Shown piece by piece: positions 13,417-23,176 of a stretch of 64,000 nt of DNA. Every line of letters starts with the position of its first letter. The stretch's first letter is position 1. Below the pieces are notes generated by a model, which searched no databases, had not been told where the DNA came from, and was given only the letters and a program-made list of their open reading frames with translations. Source of the stretch: Episyrphus balteatus (taxonomy: Eukaryota > Arthropoda > Insecta > Diptera > Syrphidae); the NCBI RefSeq assembly GCF_945859705.1, contig NC_079137.1, forward strand, positions 36,887,554 through 36,951,553, given 5' to 3'. The translations under genes were made by a program, and so were the position numbers.

Positions 13417-13708
13417 ATATTCCAATCCAGAAACAAATAATAGTCAATTTTGGCCAATATGCCGTTGTCGTATGTAACGTTTTCACAGAAAAAATTTGTT
13501 AGTGAAACACATACGACAAATTGATGACACATACGACAAAAAATAAACAAAGTTTAATCCTACACTTGTTTACGACATACGACATAAAATAGAAATCAAG
13601 TTCGATGCGAAAAAAACACATAGAACAAGGTTTTTTCTTTTAAAACGGTTTACGTTAATTTATTATTTTAAAGTAGAACAACTTAACTCTTAATTCTTAA
13701 AATATATT

Positions 13709-14326
13709 TTTTTTGTTTAAACAAAAGAAAAAAACTTAAAATAAAATTTAATTCACAGGAAAAATTATATTTTTATGTTATTTTTCAACAATTTTTAGAA
13801 TTCATGAGATGAACTTTTAATTGTCGACCATTCCATTCGCATTTTTAGGACATTTTCACGCTTATTATCCAGTCTATCTCGTTGAAGAAGCAATCTTTTT
13901 TCTTGAAACTTGGTAAGTCTTAAGGGCACATTATAAAGTTCTAGAAGTTTCAAGAAAAACGAGTTCAAAATAGATAAATTATTAACAGACAAAGACGGTA
14001 ACGGAGAAGATTTGTACGCGTCTTCTCCGTTACCGCTTTATCTGTGAATAATTTGGCTACGTTAAATTAGTTTTTCGTGACACTTCTAGAACATCAACTT
14101 TATTATGAGCCCTTAACACCAACCAAGTTTCAAGAAAAAAGGTTGCTTCTTCAACTAGATAGACTGAAAACAAATTCAATGTTTGTGTCTTCTCCTTGTG
14201 AAATGGCCGTTCTTTAAATACCTATACTTTTTTGTCTAAACAGAAAAAAACTTAAAATCACATTTAATTCATAGAAAAAATAAAACATTTTTATGTTATT
14301 TTTGAACAATTTTTAGAATTAGAATG
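13709..14326. repeat. ~95-bp direct duplicates bracketing the foldback MITE
   Basis: The stretches 13709-13805 and 14230-14322 are similar in the same orientation. Both have an AAAAAAACTTAAAAT block, then TTTTTATGTTATTTTT and CAATTTTTAGAATT. Foldback MITE copy 2 lies between them. The duplicates are far longer than any target duplication, so they reflect either a local tandem duplication or part of a larger decayed element. Confidence 0.6.
13825..14209. mobile_element. Foldback MITE, copy 2 (385 bp)
   Basis: It is a diverged copy of the element at 8160-8520, collinear over its length. It has the same ends (CGACCATTCCATT and GAAATGGCCG), the same internal phrases (CATTTTTAGGACATTTTCAC, TTCTAGAAGTTTCAAG) and the same near-palindromic centre around ACGCGTCTTCTCCGTTACCG. 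Its central stem is better kept than in copy 1. The flanks (TTGT and TTCT) do not give a perfect duplication. Confidence 0.68.
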
Positions 14327-14569
14327 GTAGATTCCGATCGTTGGGTTGATTATTTGTTGATGTGGATGGAGTATAGACATAACAATATCATGTGCAGCTT
14401 CATAAAAATTTCGGATGGCCGAGTTTTCATTTTGATTTTCTAACTGGTACGTGGGATCGTTATCCTCATCGTCTTCTGAAAAGTCCTTGTCACTGGATTC
14501 CGAACACTCATTGGGCGAACCTAATGGATCGACATCGAGGAATTCATCATCCAATATTTCGTTGCTCAT
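14291..14569 (-). CDS. Acidic ORF fragment inside transposon 1, unknown function
   Basis: An open frame of about 92 residues starts MSNEILDDEFLDVDPL and continues with a very acidic Ser/Asp/Glu stretch, then FYEAAHDIVMSIL. The composition looks like a protein N-terminus rather than random AT-rich translation. Short acidic leaders of this sort occur at the start of several transposase families, so a remnant first exon of the element's own transposase is possible. I recognise no domain, there is no continuation, and the gene is probably dead or mis-called. A frame extension upstream to 14608 exists, but the Met at 14569 fits the acidic block better. Confidence 0.35.
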   Translation of the reverse strand: MSNEILDDEFLDVDPLGSPNECSESSDKDFSEDDEDNDPTYQLENQNENSAIRNFYEAAHDIVMSILHPHQQIINPTIGIYHSNSKNCSKIT

Positions 14570-14956
14570 GCTAAATAAAATCAAATCATAAAACCACTTT
14601 TTAAGCATTTAGTATGCATTATCATATTATGCATAAAGCTCCTCCGATAAATTTGGCGCAGGTGACTCGTCCGCCCTGCTCGACATCTTGATTGCGACTG
14701 AAATTACACTCGTCTGTGTATTTCCTTATGGGACATACGACAAACGTTTACCGAAATTCCAGTAAAATATTGTCGTATGTGTAGCAAAAATAGCACATAC
14801 TACAATTATTTACCGAACGAAGAAAAACACAGATTTTGTATGAAAAAATTGTAGTATGTGATAATTTTTGTCGTATGTGCACGTTTTCAGTGCACTTACG
14901 ACAAATAGATACTGAAAATGTTTGTAAACCTACACATACGATAAATGCATACTGAT

Positions 14957-15175
14957 CATAAACAAAAAATACCAAGACTGGAAACTTTCGTACGTCTTTC
15001 CCAAGCCACCACGTTGGTAAATGACGTTAACACGCACACATTTATAGATTCACGACATTCACCACACATTTGACACGAACACAACGATAGGTTCACGACA
15101 TTCACCACACCTCGCATCTTGTAGGCAAACGTCAGTTGACCGCCGAGTTTCCAGTCTTGGTATTTTTTGTTTATG
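14957..15175. mobile_element. Small MITE with CATA tips and 8-bp target duplication (219 bp), P-like or hAT-like
   Basis: The ends form a perfect 30-bp inverted repeat beginning CATAAACAAAAAATACCAAG (14957-14986 and 15146-15175). ATACTGAT is duplicated exactly on both sides (14949-14956 and 15176-15183). The interior has two copies of CACGACATTCACCACAC. An 8-bp duplication fits the P and hAT superfamilies; the CA-beginning tip of about 30 bp leans towards P. It is inserted in transposon 1, so it is the younger of the two. Confidence 0.82.
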
Positions 15176-15392
15176 ATACTGATTATCTCGGAAACGAAGA
15201 CAGATATCGAAAAACGGATTTCACAGAATGAAAGAGAAAAAAATATTTTATTGAGGCGACGAAATGTTGTTTAACGTTAAACAAACTCTAAATAGCTTTC
15301 AAGTACAAAATGTGTATTTATAAAAAATGTACACATTTAAGAAACGTTGTTTAACGATTGCTTAACTTAAACGCCATTCACCGCGTTTAGAG

Positions 15393-16098
15393 CATAGAGG
15401 AAGGAATACCTAGAGAGCCGACTCGTACCCCCCTTACCTAAAACACCCGCAAATTTAATTTCAGATAATCTCTCTTATTTTTCTCTTGTTTTCCTATCTG
15501 TGAATACGTGTGAAAAGTACAACATTGTATATATATTCCTATAGTACTCTCATGAAGTAGAATTTTCTGTTTTGCGTCGCCACCGGTGGGATCGCTAGTT
15601 TATTTTATGTTTGAACCTTATGCAGAAAATTGAAGTGCAGATCTACCAAAAGATGTCGCTAAAGTATTTTCATGGATTGATAGTACTATAGAAATATATA
15701 TACAATGAGTACAATTCGTTTAATACCTTCCTTTCACCAGTAGATGTCCTCACAAATTTTGAATTTAAACATGATTTTGGTTTGTACATGAACTTGAATA
15801 GCTCAAATAGCTCACTCCAGACACCCACCTTTCAATAAATATGTACAGAAATAAAAAAAAAAGGTTCGTGTTTTGAATTTATTATATTATTTTTTTATGA
15901 ATTTATTTCCTACTGAGCACTTAAATTGTTTTTAATTGTTTTGAGCTCAACTCCACAGTTGAATGTGTTGGTGCCATTTAAAATGCACGGGAAAACTACC
16001 ACATATAAGCACTGTGGAGTTTTTTCTCTCATTGCAGCTTGTAGGGTGGAAGAGAAAAACCAACCGAAGTCGCGTCTCTAGGTATTCCTTCCTCTATG
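15393..16098. mobile_element. CATAGAGG MITE, copy A (706 bp, 8-bp target duplication)
   Basis: A perfect 24-bp inverted repeat begins CATAGAGGAAGGAATACC at the left end, with its complement at the right end. GTTTAGAG is duplicated exactly (15385-15392 and 16099-16106). An almost identical copy lies at 18914-19618. There is no transposase ORF, so it is non-autonomous. An inner pair ACTCCACAGT / CACTGTGGAGT can form a subterminal hairpin near the right end. The 8-bp duplication and the CATA tip, like the 219-bp MITE, suggest the P superfamily, with hAT as the alternative. Confidence 0.88.
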
Positions 16099-16106
16099 GT
16101 TTAGAG

Positions 16107-16292
16107 CTTGCTTAGAGCCATTTTAAGACTGATTTGACCAGATATGAATTATTACTAAGATCGTGAGCTCAGTACCATGGTAATAATTTATCTAGGGTGT
16201 GGGGTGAAGGCGTATGAAATTATTCCCTAAAAGGAATTTGAATTTAAAATTAAAATTAAAGAATGTTAAAAACAAAATTAAAATGATAATAC
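16107..16292. other. Short AT-rich spacer between transposons
   Basis: Nothing is recognised here. An imperfect inverted repeat (GAATTATTACTA ... GGTAATAATT) at about 16146-16190 is the only structure. Confidence 0.4.
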
Positions 16293-16890
16293 AAATCGTC
16301 GCCCGAGAGTTGTTTTGTCGTAAACGCCAAAATGCACTTTTTTAAACTGGATATGTAGTAATAGGTTTTAGAACGTTCTCTTTTCATTTCTGTTATCAGA
16401 TTTGTCCTATCGTTTACCGTTACTGAGATAATTAGTGTGCATTTTGTCGTATATCCACAAAATAAGCATCGGATTAGCGTTGGTTTGTCGTAAGCGCCAA
16501 CTTTTGGCGTTTACTACAAAAATTCTATGTATTTTCCAGCTTTTTTTTCTTCAGTATTGGTTTGTCGTACGTCGTACAAAACAGATAGGGAACATGTTTT
16601 GTCTTACATGTATGTAGGTATATGACCCAAATAGAATATAAACAAATATAATAAACCTACTAGAAAAGTATTTATTGAAAATAAGAACTTCATGTGCTAT
16701 AAGAACAACGAATTTAAAAACTAAGGGCTCCATTAAGCTTTGCGCTACTTGAGGTTTTGCACTATTCCTAGAGGTGCAAGGAAGAAAAAAGTGCATCTGA
16801 GAGACATCTCAAATGTTGTATTTAATTTTGTCATGGTTCTTGTCGTTTGTTCCTGCCGCTAGATACTTGACCTCATCCTCGGTCGCAAGT

Positions 16891-17441
16891 CATTTCAATT
16901 CAATTTCAATTTTGTTTTATTGAACATACTATATACAATTGACTTAAGCTTAACTTATTTCTAATAAGATACATTGATTGATATTAAAATTTGTTGGCAC
17001 ATATGGGGCCTTACCTTATACAATGGATAAAAGATAAAATATATATACATAAATATAGTACATGAATAGGCTTAATTTTACAAGTCTGCTGACTAGGTTA
17101 TCCTCGGGGTGTTCCGTCCCGGTTGTCCAGTTGTGGTATTGATAATGGTGGGTGGTATGGCATTTAGCCGCGGTAGTAGGCCGATTGCGTATCGGCGTAA
17201 AAGTAAACTACTTCCTCGTTGTCGGTTGGGATTATGTGCTCATCCAGAATATCCAAAGCACTAAGGTATCTGGGTTCGGGATGTCGTTGTTGGGTTCTCA
17301 TGCTTCTCATCAGCTGATTGGGGTGGTTGGCGATGCTTCCGACAAGTTTCTTTGCAGATTGCAGCAGATACTTTTCAAACGTCATGATGTTTGCTTCCTC
17401 GTAAAGTCGCTCGTTGCTGTAGTATTTTTGTCGCTGTCGAT
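16891..17441 (-). mobile_element. 5'-truncated Jockey-type non-LTR retrotransposon with 13-bp target duplication
   Basis: CTCGGTCGCAAGT occurs at 16878-16890 and again at 17442-17454, exactly bracketing the insert. Read on the minus strand, the insert starts inside a reverse-transcriptase ORF, reaches a stop at 17164, has a ~270-bp 3' UTR and ends in an A-rich tail (AATAAAACAAAATTGAAATT). This is the expected structure of target-primed insertion: truncated 5' end, A-rich 3' end, variable-length duplication. The host sequence is transposon 2, so this insertion is younger. Confidence 0.84.
17164..17441 (-). pseudogene. C-terminal fragment of a non-LTR reverse transcriptase
   Basis: About 90 residues precede the stop, including MTFEKYLLQSAKKLVGSIAN, HPNQLMRSM and RYLSALDIL. 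The HPN-x-L block followed by a short Arg/His-rich tail is typical of the extreme C-terminus of Jockey-like ORF2 proteins. All catalytic motifs are missing because the copy is 5' truncated. The open frame continues through the duplication into transposon 2 DNA up to 17505, but those residues are not part of the retroelement. Confidence 0.7.
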
Positions 17442-17454
17442 CTCGGTCGCAAGT

Positions 17455-17830
17455 ACCGCTTATAAATATGTACACTTGTTGATCTTCTATCGAACACCAG
17501 ATCAAGAAGTCGACCGTCGGTCGCGGGCGCCGCTTCGTTCAAGCGCGTTGTCTTGAGCGAAGTGAAAAAAGGTCGCAGTTTTATTGTTTTATTGTTGTAC
17601 AATGTACACTTATTGATCTTGTCACTTCGTTCGCGCGCGCTGTCTTCAACGAAGTAAAGTGAAAAAAAGGTTGCTGTTTTATTGCTGTATACTTATTGAT
17701 CTTGTATCGAACACACAAGATCAACAAGTCGACTGTAGTCGTAGGCGCGGATCCCGTGGCGCCTCTTCGTTCACGCGCGTTGTCGTGAAGCGAAAAAGGG
17801 TTGCTGTGAGTTTTGTTATTGCACCCGTTC
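17455..17830. repeat. GC-rich degenerate tandem repeats inside transposon 2
   Basis: Three degenerate units of about 100-150 bp follow one another. Each has a TACACTTRTTGATCTTGT-like start, a GTCGAC/GCGC-rich middle (units 1 and 3 with GATC-bearing inverted halves), CTTCGTTC..CGCGC and a GAAGTGAAAAAAGG / GGTTGCTGTTTTATTG end. Units start near 17469, 17608 and 17688. The GC content is far above the surroundings. No ORF is credible. Confidence 0.65.
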
Positions 17831-17963
17831 GCAAAAAACACCTGCTGGTCGAAAATTATTTTTTTAAGGCGCCATTTTTCTTTGCTAAATTTGCGTTTTT
17901 GTTTAGCAAATTGATGATACTGATGATACTTTTACACTATTTTATAAAGCGAGCGGTAGAAAA

Positions 17964-18170
17964 GTGGAATATAAAAGCTCATCAATATTTAAAACATACA
18001 AAAAGTGTACCATAGCAACTCCTGTAAATTTGTTCAGCCAATGTCTTCAAATTACTAAAAAATCTAACTCGATAACTAAGGATAAGATCATTGATATTAA
18101 AAGCCTTTTCATAATTATGCCTAAATCAGGCCAAGAATATTATGAAGCGTTATTCAAATCAAAAAATTAG
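17964..18170 (+). CDS. Possible C-terminal ORF remnant of transposon 2, unknown function
   Basis: A 68-residue frame ends KSLFIIMPKSGQEYYEALFKSKN-like at a TAG, with a Lys/Ile-rich body and codon use that looks more protein-like than the flanks. It sits within the element's ends on the plus strand. I recognise no domain. It may be the last exon of a decayed transposase, or a chance frame. The Met at 17964 is simply the first available and has no special support. Confidence 0.25.
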   Translation: MEYKSSSIFKTYKKCTIATPVNLFSQCLQITKKSNSITKDKIIDIKSLFIIMPKSGQEYYEALFKSKN

Positions 18171-18913
18171 AATAAATTCTTTAGTTTGATATTTATTTAA
18201 TTTACTTTTATTTATGACCATATATTAATTTATTAATTAAACCAAACTTGGTTTATTTTTATTTTATTTCTTTCATATTTCATAGCCATAGGATGACTTT
18301 TATTTTTTGTTAAGACATTTTAAAATTTTTTTTTATGTTTATGGTCATATTTTTTGATTTTTCTTTATTTTTAATCTATTTATTTTAATAATTGAGCCTC
18401 TAAGTCAAACCAATACTACTTCTATGTAATAAGAAACTATTTTTTAAATGTTTAATTAATAAATAAAAACGAACTGTGAAAATTTTTTTATTTATTTTTT
18501 AGTATTGGAATGTCGTACGTGCGCCTACTTTGTCGTACGTGTATGGGATGGAAAAAAAGTTGATTTTGGTGGCGTTTACGACAAACTGATTTTGGATAAA
18601 AACCTTGATAATTTGAAAACTAAAATAGATGTGACAATTTTGACAACATAAATATGAAGAAGATATCGCACAAAATATTCAATTAAAAATTGAAAAAAAT
18701 CTATCGGCCAGTTTTTTTTTTATAAAAGTTCAAACCTTAAAATGCGATTTCCCAAAATTCCAAAATTGGCGTATACGACAAAACAATTCTCAGGCGACGA
18801 AATAAAAAAAATCAATGCTCTCTGACTTTGCTCTGTGCATTTTATTAAGGAACCCGACGAAAGCAAAATCATCGTCAACGACCTTATGTGTTTTTTTTTT
18901 TTGCAGTCAAGGT

Positions 18914-19618
18914 CATAGAGGAAGGAATACCTAGAGAGCCGACTCGTACCCCCCTTACCTAAAACACCCGCAAATTTAATTTCAGATAATCTCTCTTATT
19001 TTTCTCTTGTTTTCCTATCTGTGAATACGTGTGAAAAGTACAACATTGTATATATATTCTTATAGTACTTTCATGAAGTAGAATTTTCTATTTTGCGTCG
19101 CCACCGCTGGGATCGCTAGTTTATTTTATGTTTGAACCTTATGCAGAAAATTGAAGTGCAGATCTACCAAAAGATGTCGCTAAAGTATTTTCATGGATTG
19201 ATAGTACTATAGAAATATATATACAATGAGTACAATTCGTTTAATACCTTCCTTTCACCAGTAGATGTCCTCACAAATTTTGAATTTAAACATGATTTTG
19301 GTTTGTACATGAACTTGAATAGCTCAAATAGCTCACTCCAGACACCCACCTTTCAATAAATATGTACAGAAATAAAAAAAAAAGGTTCGTGTTTTGAATT
19401 TATTATATTATTTTTTTATGAATTTATTTCCTACTGAGCACTTAAATTGTTTTTAATTGTTTTGAGCTCAACTCCACAGTTGAATGTGTTGGTGCCATTT
19501 AAAATGCACGGGAAAACTACCACATATAAGCACTGTGGAGTTTTTTCTCTCATTGCAGCTTGTAGGGTGGAAGAAAAAACCAACCGAAGTCGCGTCTCTA
19601 GGTATTCCTTCCTCTATG
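18914..19618. mobile_element. CATAGAGG MITE, copy B (705 bp, 8-bp target duplication)
   Basis: It is the twin of the element at 15393-16098, in the same orientation, with only a handful of substitutions and one 1-bp indel (a G missing near 19573). GTCAAGGT is duplicated exactly (18906-18913 and 19619-19626). Different duplications at the two copies show independent insertions rather than a segmental duplication. The closeness of the copies implies recent activity. Confidence 0.9.
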
Positions 19619-19626
19619 GTCAAGGT

Positions 19627-20139
19627 TAAGAATTTTTGTTTACATACCCTCAAGCTGTCAAAAACCACGTGATGTTTCATAAATGTAATAGTATTTTGTA
19701 CTAGATTAGTCAATTCCCCTTCATTTTTTGACACAACTATCGATTAGTTAATCATCAGTGTAAATTCGATTATAAATAAAAATGTAAGCAACGTTGCTTA
19801 AAGGCGAATTAATTATTTAATCAAGCTTAACTAAACAACCTTTGAGAACCAATCTAAGCAAATCTAATAAATACGGCTGTTGGTATGGGGCATTACCAAA
19901 TCTTCCACTGACAGTAAATCTAGATTAAGCGTAGGAGATTTAAAATGGTGTTTCCACCGGTATGATGTATGAGATGTTTTATAATTTCGTTTTCGATTGG
20001 TCGTCCGGAATGCTTCAGGATACTTCTGAAAGTGTTTTATTGGCGTTGGATAACAAATCTTCTTCTGGAAAGAAGAGAATTTCTCTTCTGATTTTTAAAT
20101 CAGAATCCAGAATCAGAAGCGGTTGCTGAAATATTTGGG
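19627..20139. other. Spacer without recognised features
   Basis: This is mixed AT-rich sequence between MITE copy B and the 300-bp array. No ORF, RNA or repeat was recognised. Confidence 0.4.
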
Positions 20140-21270
20140 ATCGAAATATTTTTTTTTTCTAAAGCTGATATTTTTTGATGAAAGTCTCGAAACAAGTTTT
20201 GGTTTACAGATACGAGTTCACAATGAACAAGCCTATCTTTTTTTGTAAAAAATTACAAATTTATTTTTTTTCGGATTTTCTCGAAAAAATCAAGGTTAAC
20301 CCCTTGCCTAAAAAAATAAATTTTCAAAAATTTTCTCCGAATTCATCGAGTGAGACATCAAAAGAAAGATCTTTTTAATATCTATTCATAACTGCAAACT
20401 AAAAGTTTCTCCGAGGTCTGGTTAGGTTACTGAATTATTGGCGATCGAAATATTTTTTTTTTCTTCTTCGAAAGCTGATATTTTCGGATCAAAGTCTCGA
20501 AACAAGTTTTGGTTTACAGATACAAGTTCACAATGAACAAGCCTGTCTTTTAGTGTAAGGAAAATAACAAATTTATTTTTTTTTCGGATCTTAGCGAAAA
20601 AATCAAGGTTAACCCCTTGCCTAAAAAAAATTAATTTTTAAAAATTCTCTCCGAATCCATCGAGTGAGACATCAAAAGAAACGTCTCTTTAATTTCTATT
20701 CATAACTGGAAATCAAAAGTTTCTTCGAGGTCTGGTTGCTGAATTATTGGCGATCGAAATATTTTGTTTTCTTCTAAGCTGATATTTTCGGATCAAAGTC
20801 TCGAAACAAGTTTTGGTTTACAGATACGAGTTCACAATGAACAAGCCTATATTTTTTTGTAAAAATTTACAAATTTATTTTTTTTTTTCGGATTTTCGAG
20901 AAAAAATCAAGGTTAACCCCTTGCCTAAAAAAAATACAGTTTCAAAAATTTTCTCCGAATTCATCAAAAGAAAGGTCTTTTTAATATCTATTCATAACTG
21001 CAAACACAAAAGTTTCTTCGAGGTCTGGTTGCTGAATTATTGGCGATCGAAATATTTTTTTTTTTTTCTTCTTCGAAAGCTGGTATTTTCGGATCAAATA
21101 CTCGAAACAAGTATTGGTTTACAGATACGTGTTCACAATAAACAGGCCTATCCTTTTATGTTATAAAAATTACATTTTTTTTTCCGAATTTTCTCGAAAA
21201 AAAAAGTCAAGCTTAACCCCTTGCCTAATAAAATACATTTTCAAAAGTTTCTACGGGGTCTGGTTGCTTT
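20140..21270 (+). repeat. Tandem array of ~300-bp units (nearly four copies)
   Basis: The phrase GCTGATATTTT/GCTGGTATTTT, followed by CTCGAAACAAG and GGTTTACAGATACG, starts units at 20164, 20474, 20778 and 21079 (spacings 310, 304, 301). Each unit continues with CAAGGTTAACCCCTTGCCTA (AGCTTAACCCC in the last), and the first three with TTTCTCCGAATTCATC-like text; all end in GAGGTCTGGTTGCT-like text. The last unit is truncated. Single or partial units occur at 1-235 (minus strand) and 32540-32705, so the family is dispersed as well as tandem. Short open frames across it are repeat artefacts. Confidence 0.85.
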
Positions 21271-23176
21271 GATATTTGCAATCGAAATATTTTTATCTTG
21301 CTTTAGGAATATCAGTTAAAATACCAACACCAAGTCTCTCGAGCAGTTCACGTCAATCTAATAACGGTGGAACAAATGTCTTCTCTTTTCAGCGCAATTT
21401 TTAATATTTGACAATCAACTCAAAGAACAGGAGCTTTCAGGAGAAAAACCTCTCAAGATATGTATCTAAAGAAACTCTGCTTCCAATTAAAATTAATATT
21501 GGTACTGACTGTCCTAACTTTCATAATATTCACAAAACTTCCTCAAACTAAAAAGCTTTGAGGTATTTCAAATTCACCTATAACTAAGTCGATTTTAAAA
21601 TCACAGCACATTTTTAGTTTGGAAGTGAGATGTATATTTGATTTTTTATTTAAATCGAAATTTAAATGAAAATAAAACGAATAAATAATTGCAATCAATA
21701 AAATTTTTCACATAAAGTCAAAAGTAAACGAACTCTGAAAACAACTTCACTCGATATTTAATTATGATTTCGTATACTAGCTGTAAATTCGATATCTCCT
21801 CAAAAAAATAATGAATCAAATTTTATTTTATTTTTATATTTATTTGTTTAATTTTAATTTTTAGTTGTTGATTTTATTTTTTTGTAATATCATATTATTA
21901 TGTATAGTAGTAGTTTTTTGTTTTAATAATTTTATATTTTACATCAATAAATTTTTTACTTAATAAACTTAGTAAGATTTTAATAAAAATTAATTTCTAT
22001 AATACAACTCAAATGAATAATATATATGTTTTTTTTTTTTTTATTTTATTAAATTTTATTTTATATTTCCATTAATATAGTTAACAGTGTTATAATTTTA
22101 TATGTTTTTTTTATCATTCTTAACATTTATATTATTTTCACATTATAAGAAATTGTGTTTTTGTTCTTTTATAAATTAATTTAGTATACTTTTTTTGAAA
22201 TAAGATTTTTTGTTGTTTTTTTTCTCTGTATATATAAAATAAATCAAATATTAACAAAACTATTATTATTATTAACAAAATATTATATATTTTCTTGCAG
22301 TAGCAGTTTCTTATTTTTGATTTTTGTTTTTTTGAATTTTTGTCTTAAAAATGTAAATATATTTGTATATTTGCTATGTAAATTTAAATATAATTGTCAA
22401 TTTTTTTCTGTTCAATAATAAGAAAACATTTATATAATTTATTTTTTTTATTTTAATCATTTTTTAATCTTTAATTTTAATGTTTATATTAATTTTATTT
22501 CATCTTCTCACAGTTAGCTTTTCGTCAATTCATTCGTAAATAATAATCACTTGCACACTTCATAATACAATTTTGTTTTATATGACTTTGGTGAAGTTGA
22601 ATTTCGTTTTATGGAGGTGAATCAGTGTTGAAGTGCATTCAACTCGGGGACTAAAAAATGTTTCATAATTTCTTTTTTCAATTAGATTACAAACCTCATT
22701 TATGCTTTCATCCATTTGAATAAAAATTCACCTCGATCGAAATTTTTGTTTGTGATTTTTCACCTCGTAAGTGTCAAAATCTAAAGCAGTGACATATTTT
22801 AAAAATATTTTCTCCTTAGATATATTGAATGAAAAGAGATGTTTTGAAGAAATATTCATCAACATTTCAAAGAATGTTTATAAAAAAGCGTGCAAGTATC
22901 CTTCAAACTTATTCTCACCTCAATACTGTCATTTGATTTTATCATTTTACATTTGTCAAATTGTTTTTGAATTTCTTTAAGAAACTCATTAAAATCCTTT
23001 CTTAGATAAGCAGGAAATTATTATTTTCACCTCAACAATGTCACCAATTTCACCTCACCTACTAAAATTCATACAACTATTTTCACCACAGTCATATTTA
23101 ACCAATTTTATTATTCATTCACACATTCAATTCATATGCCATCATCCAATTTATCAATGCATTTATCAATATAAAT
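21271..23176 (-). other. 3' flank of the CRACD-like gene, including its 3' UTR
   Basis: This lies directly downstream (minus strand) of the stop codon at 23177-23179. It is extremely AT-rich with many TTTATT (AATAAA on the minus strand) sites between 21.8 and 23.1 kb, so the 3' UTR must end somewhere here, but no single poly(A) signal stands out. TTCACCTC-like phrases recur at about 22725-23055. No other gene is seen. Confidence 0.55.

Larger units (their letters stand above)
13057..15261. mobile_element. DNA transposon 1 of the CGTCGCC / TTTGTCGTA family (about 2.2 kb, with nested insertions)
   Basis: The ends are inverted: CGTCGCCTCAATAAAATA at 13057-13074 and its complement at 15244-15261. 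AAAT flanks both ends (13053-13056 and 15262-15265). Inside, near both ends, the motif TTTGTCGTAYGTG or its complement recurs many times (13075, 13463, 13511, 13529, 13569, 14722, 14773, 14870, 14896 and others). Arrays of short motifs near transposon ends often bind transposase. The element contains a nested palindrome, a foldback MITE with flanking 95-bp duplicates, an acidic minus-strand ORF and a small 8-bp-duplication MITE. The tip, AAAT flank and motif are shared with the element at 16297-18799. I cannot name the superfamily. Confidence 0.6.
16297..18799. mobile_element. DNA transposon 2 of the CGTCGCC / TTTGTCGTA family (about 2.5 kb)
   Basis: The 32-bp ends at 16297-16328 and 18768-18799 are inverted and agree at 29 of 32 positions. 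They begin CGTCGCC and include TTGTTTTGTCGTA. AAAT flanks both ends (16293-16296 and 18800-18803), as in transposon 1. The motif TTTGTCGTA recurs near both ends (16313, 16443, 16485, 16558; 18511, 18530, 18571, 18771), often joined to an ACGCC or GGCGT partner. Inside are a 5'-truncated retroelement, a GC-rich repeat block and a plus-strand ORF remnant. Confidence 0.66.

Noticed and set aside
15393..19618. A segmental duplication explaining the two CATAGAGG copies
   Set aside because: Homology stops exactly at the inverted-repeat tips and each copy has its own 8-bp duplication.
20140..21270. A CRISPR-like array
   Set aside because: The units are ~300 bp with no short repeat/unique spacer alternation, and the DNA is clearly eukaryotic.
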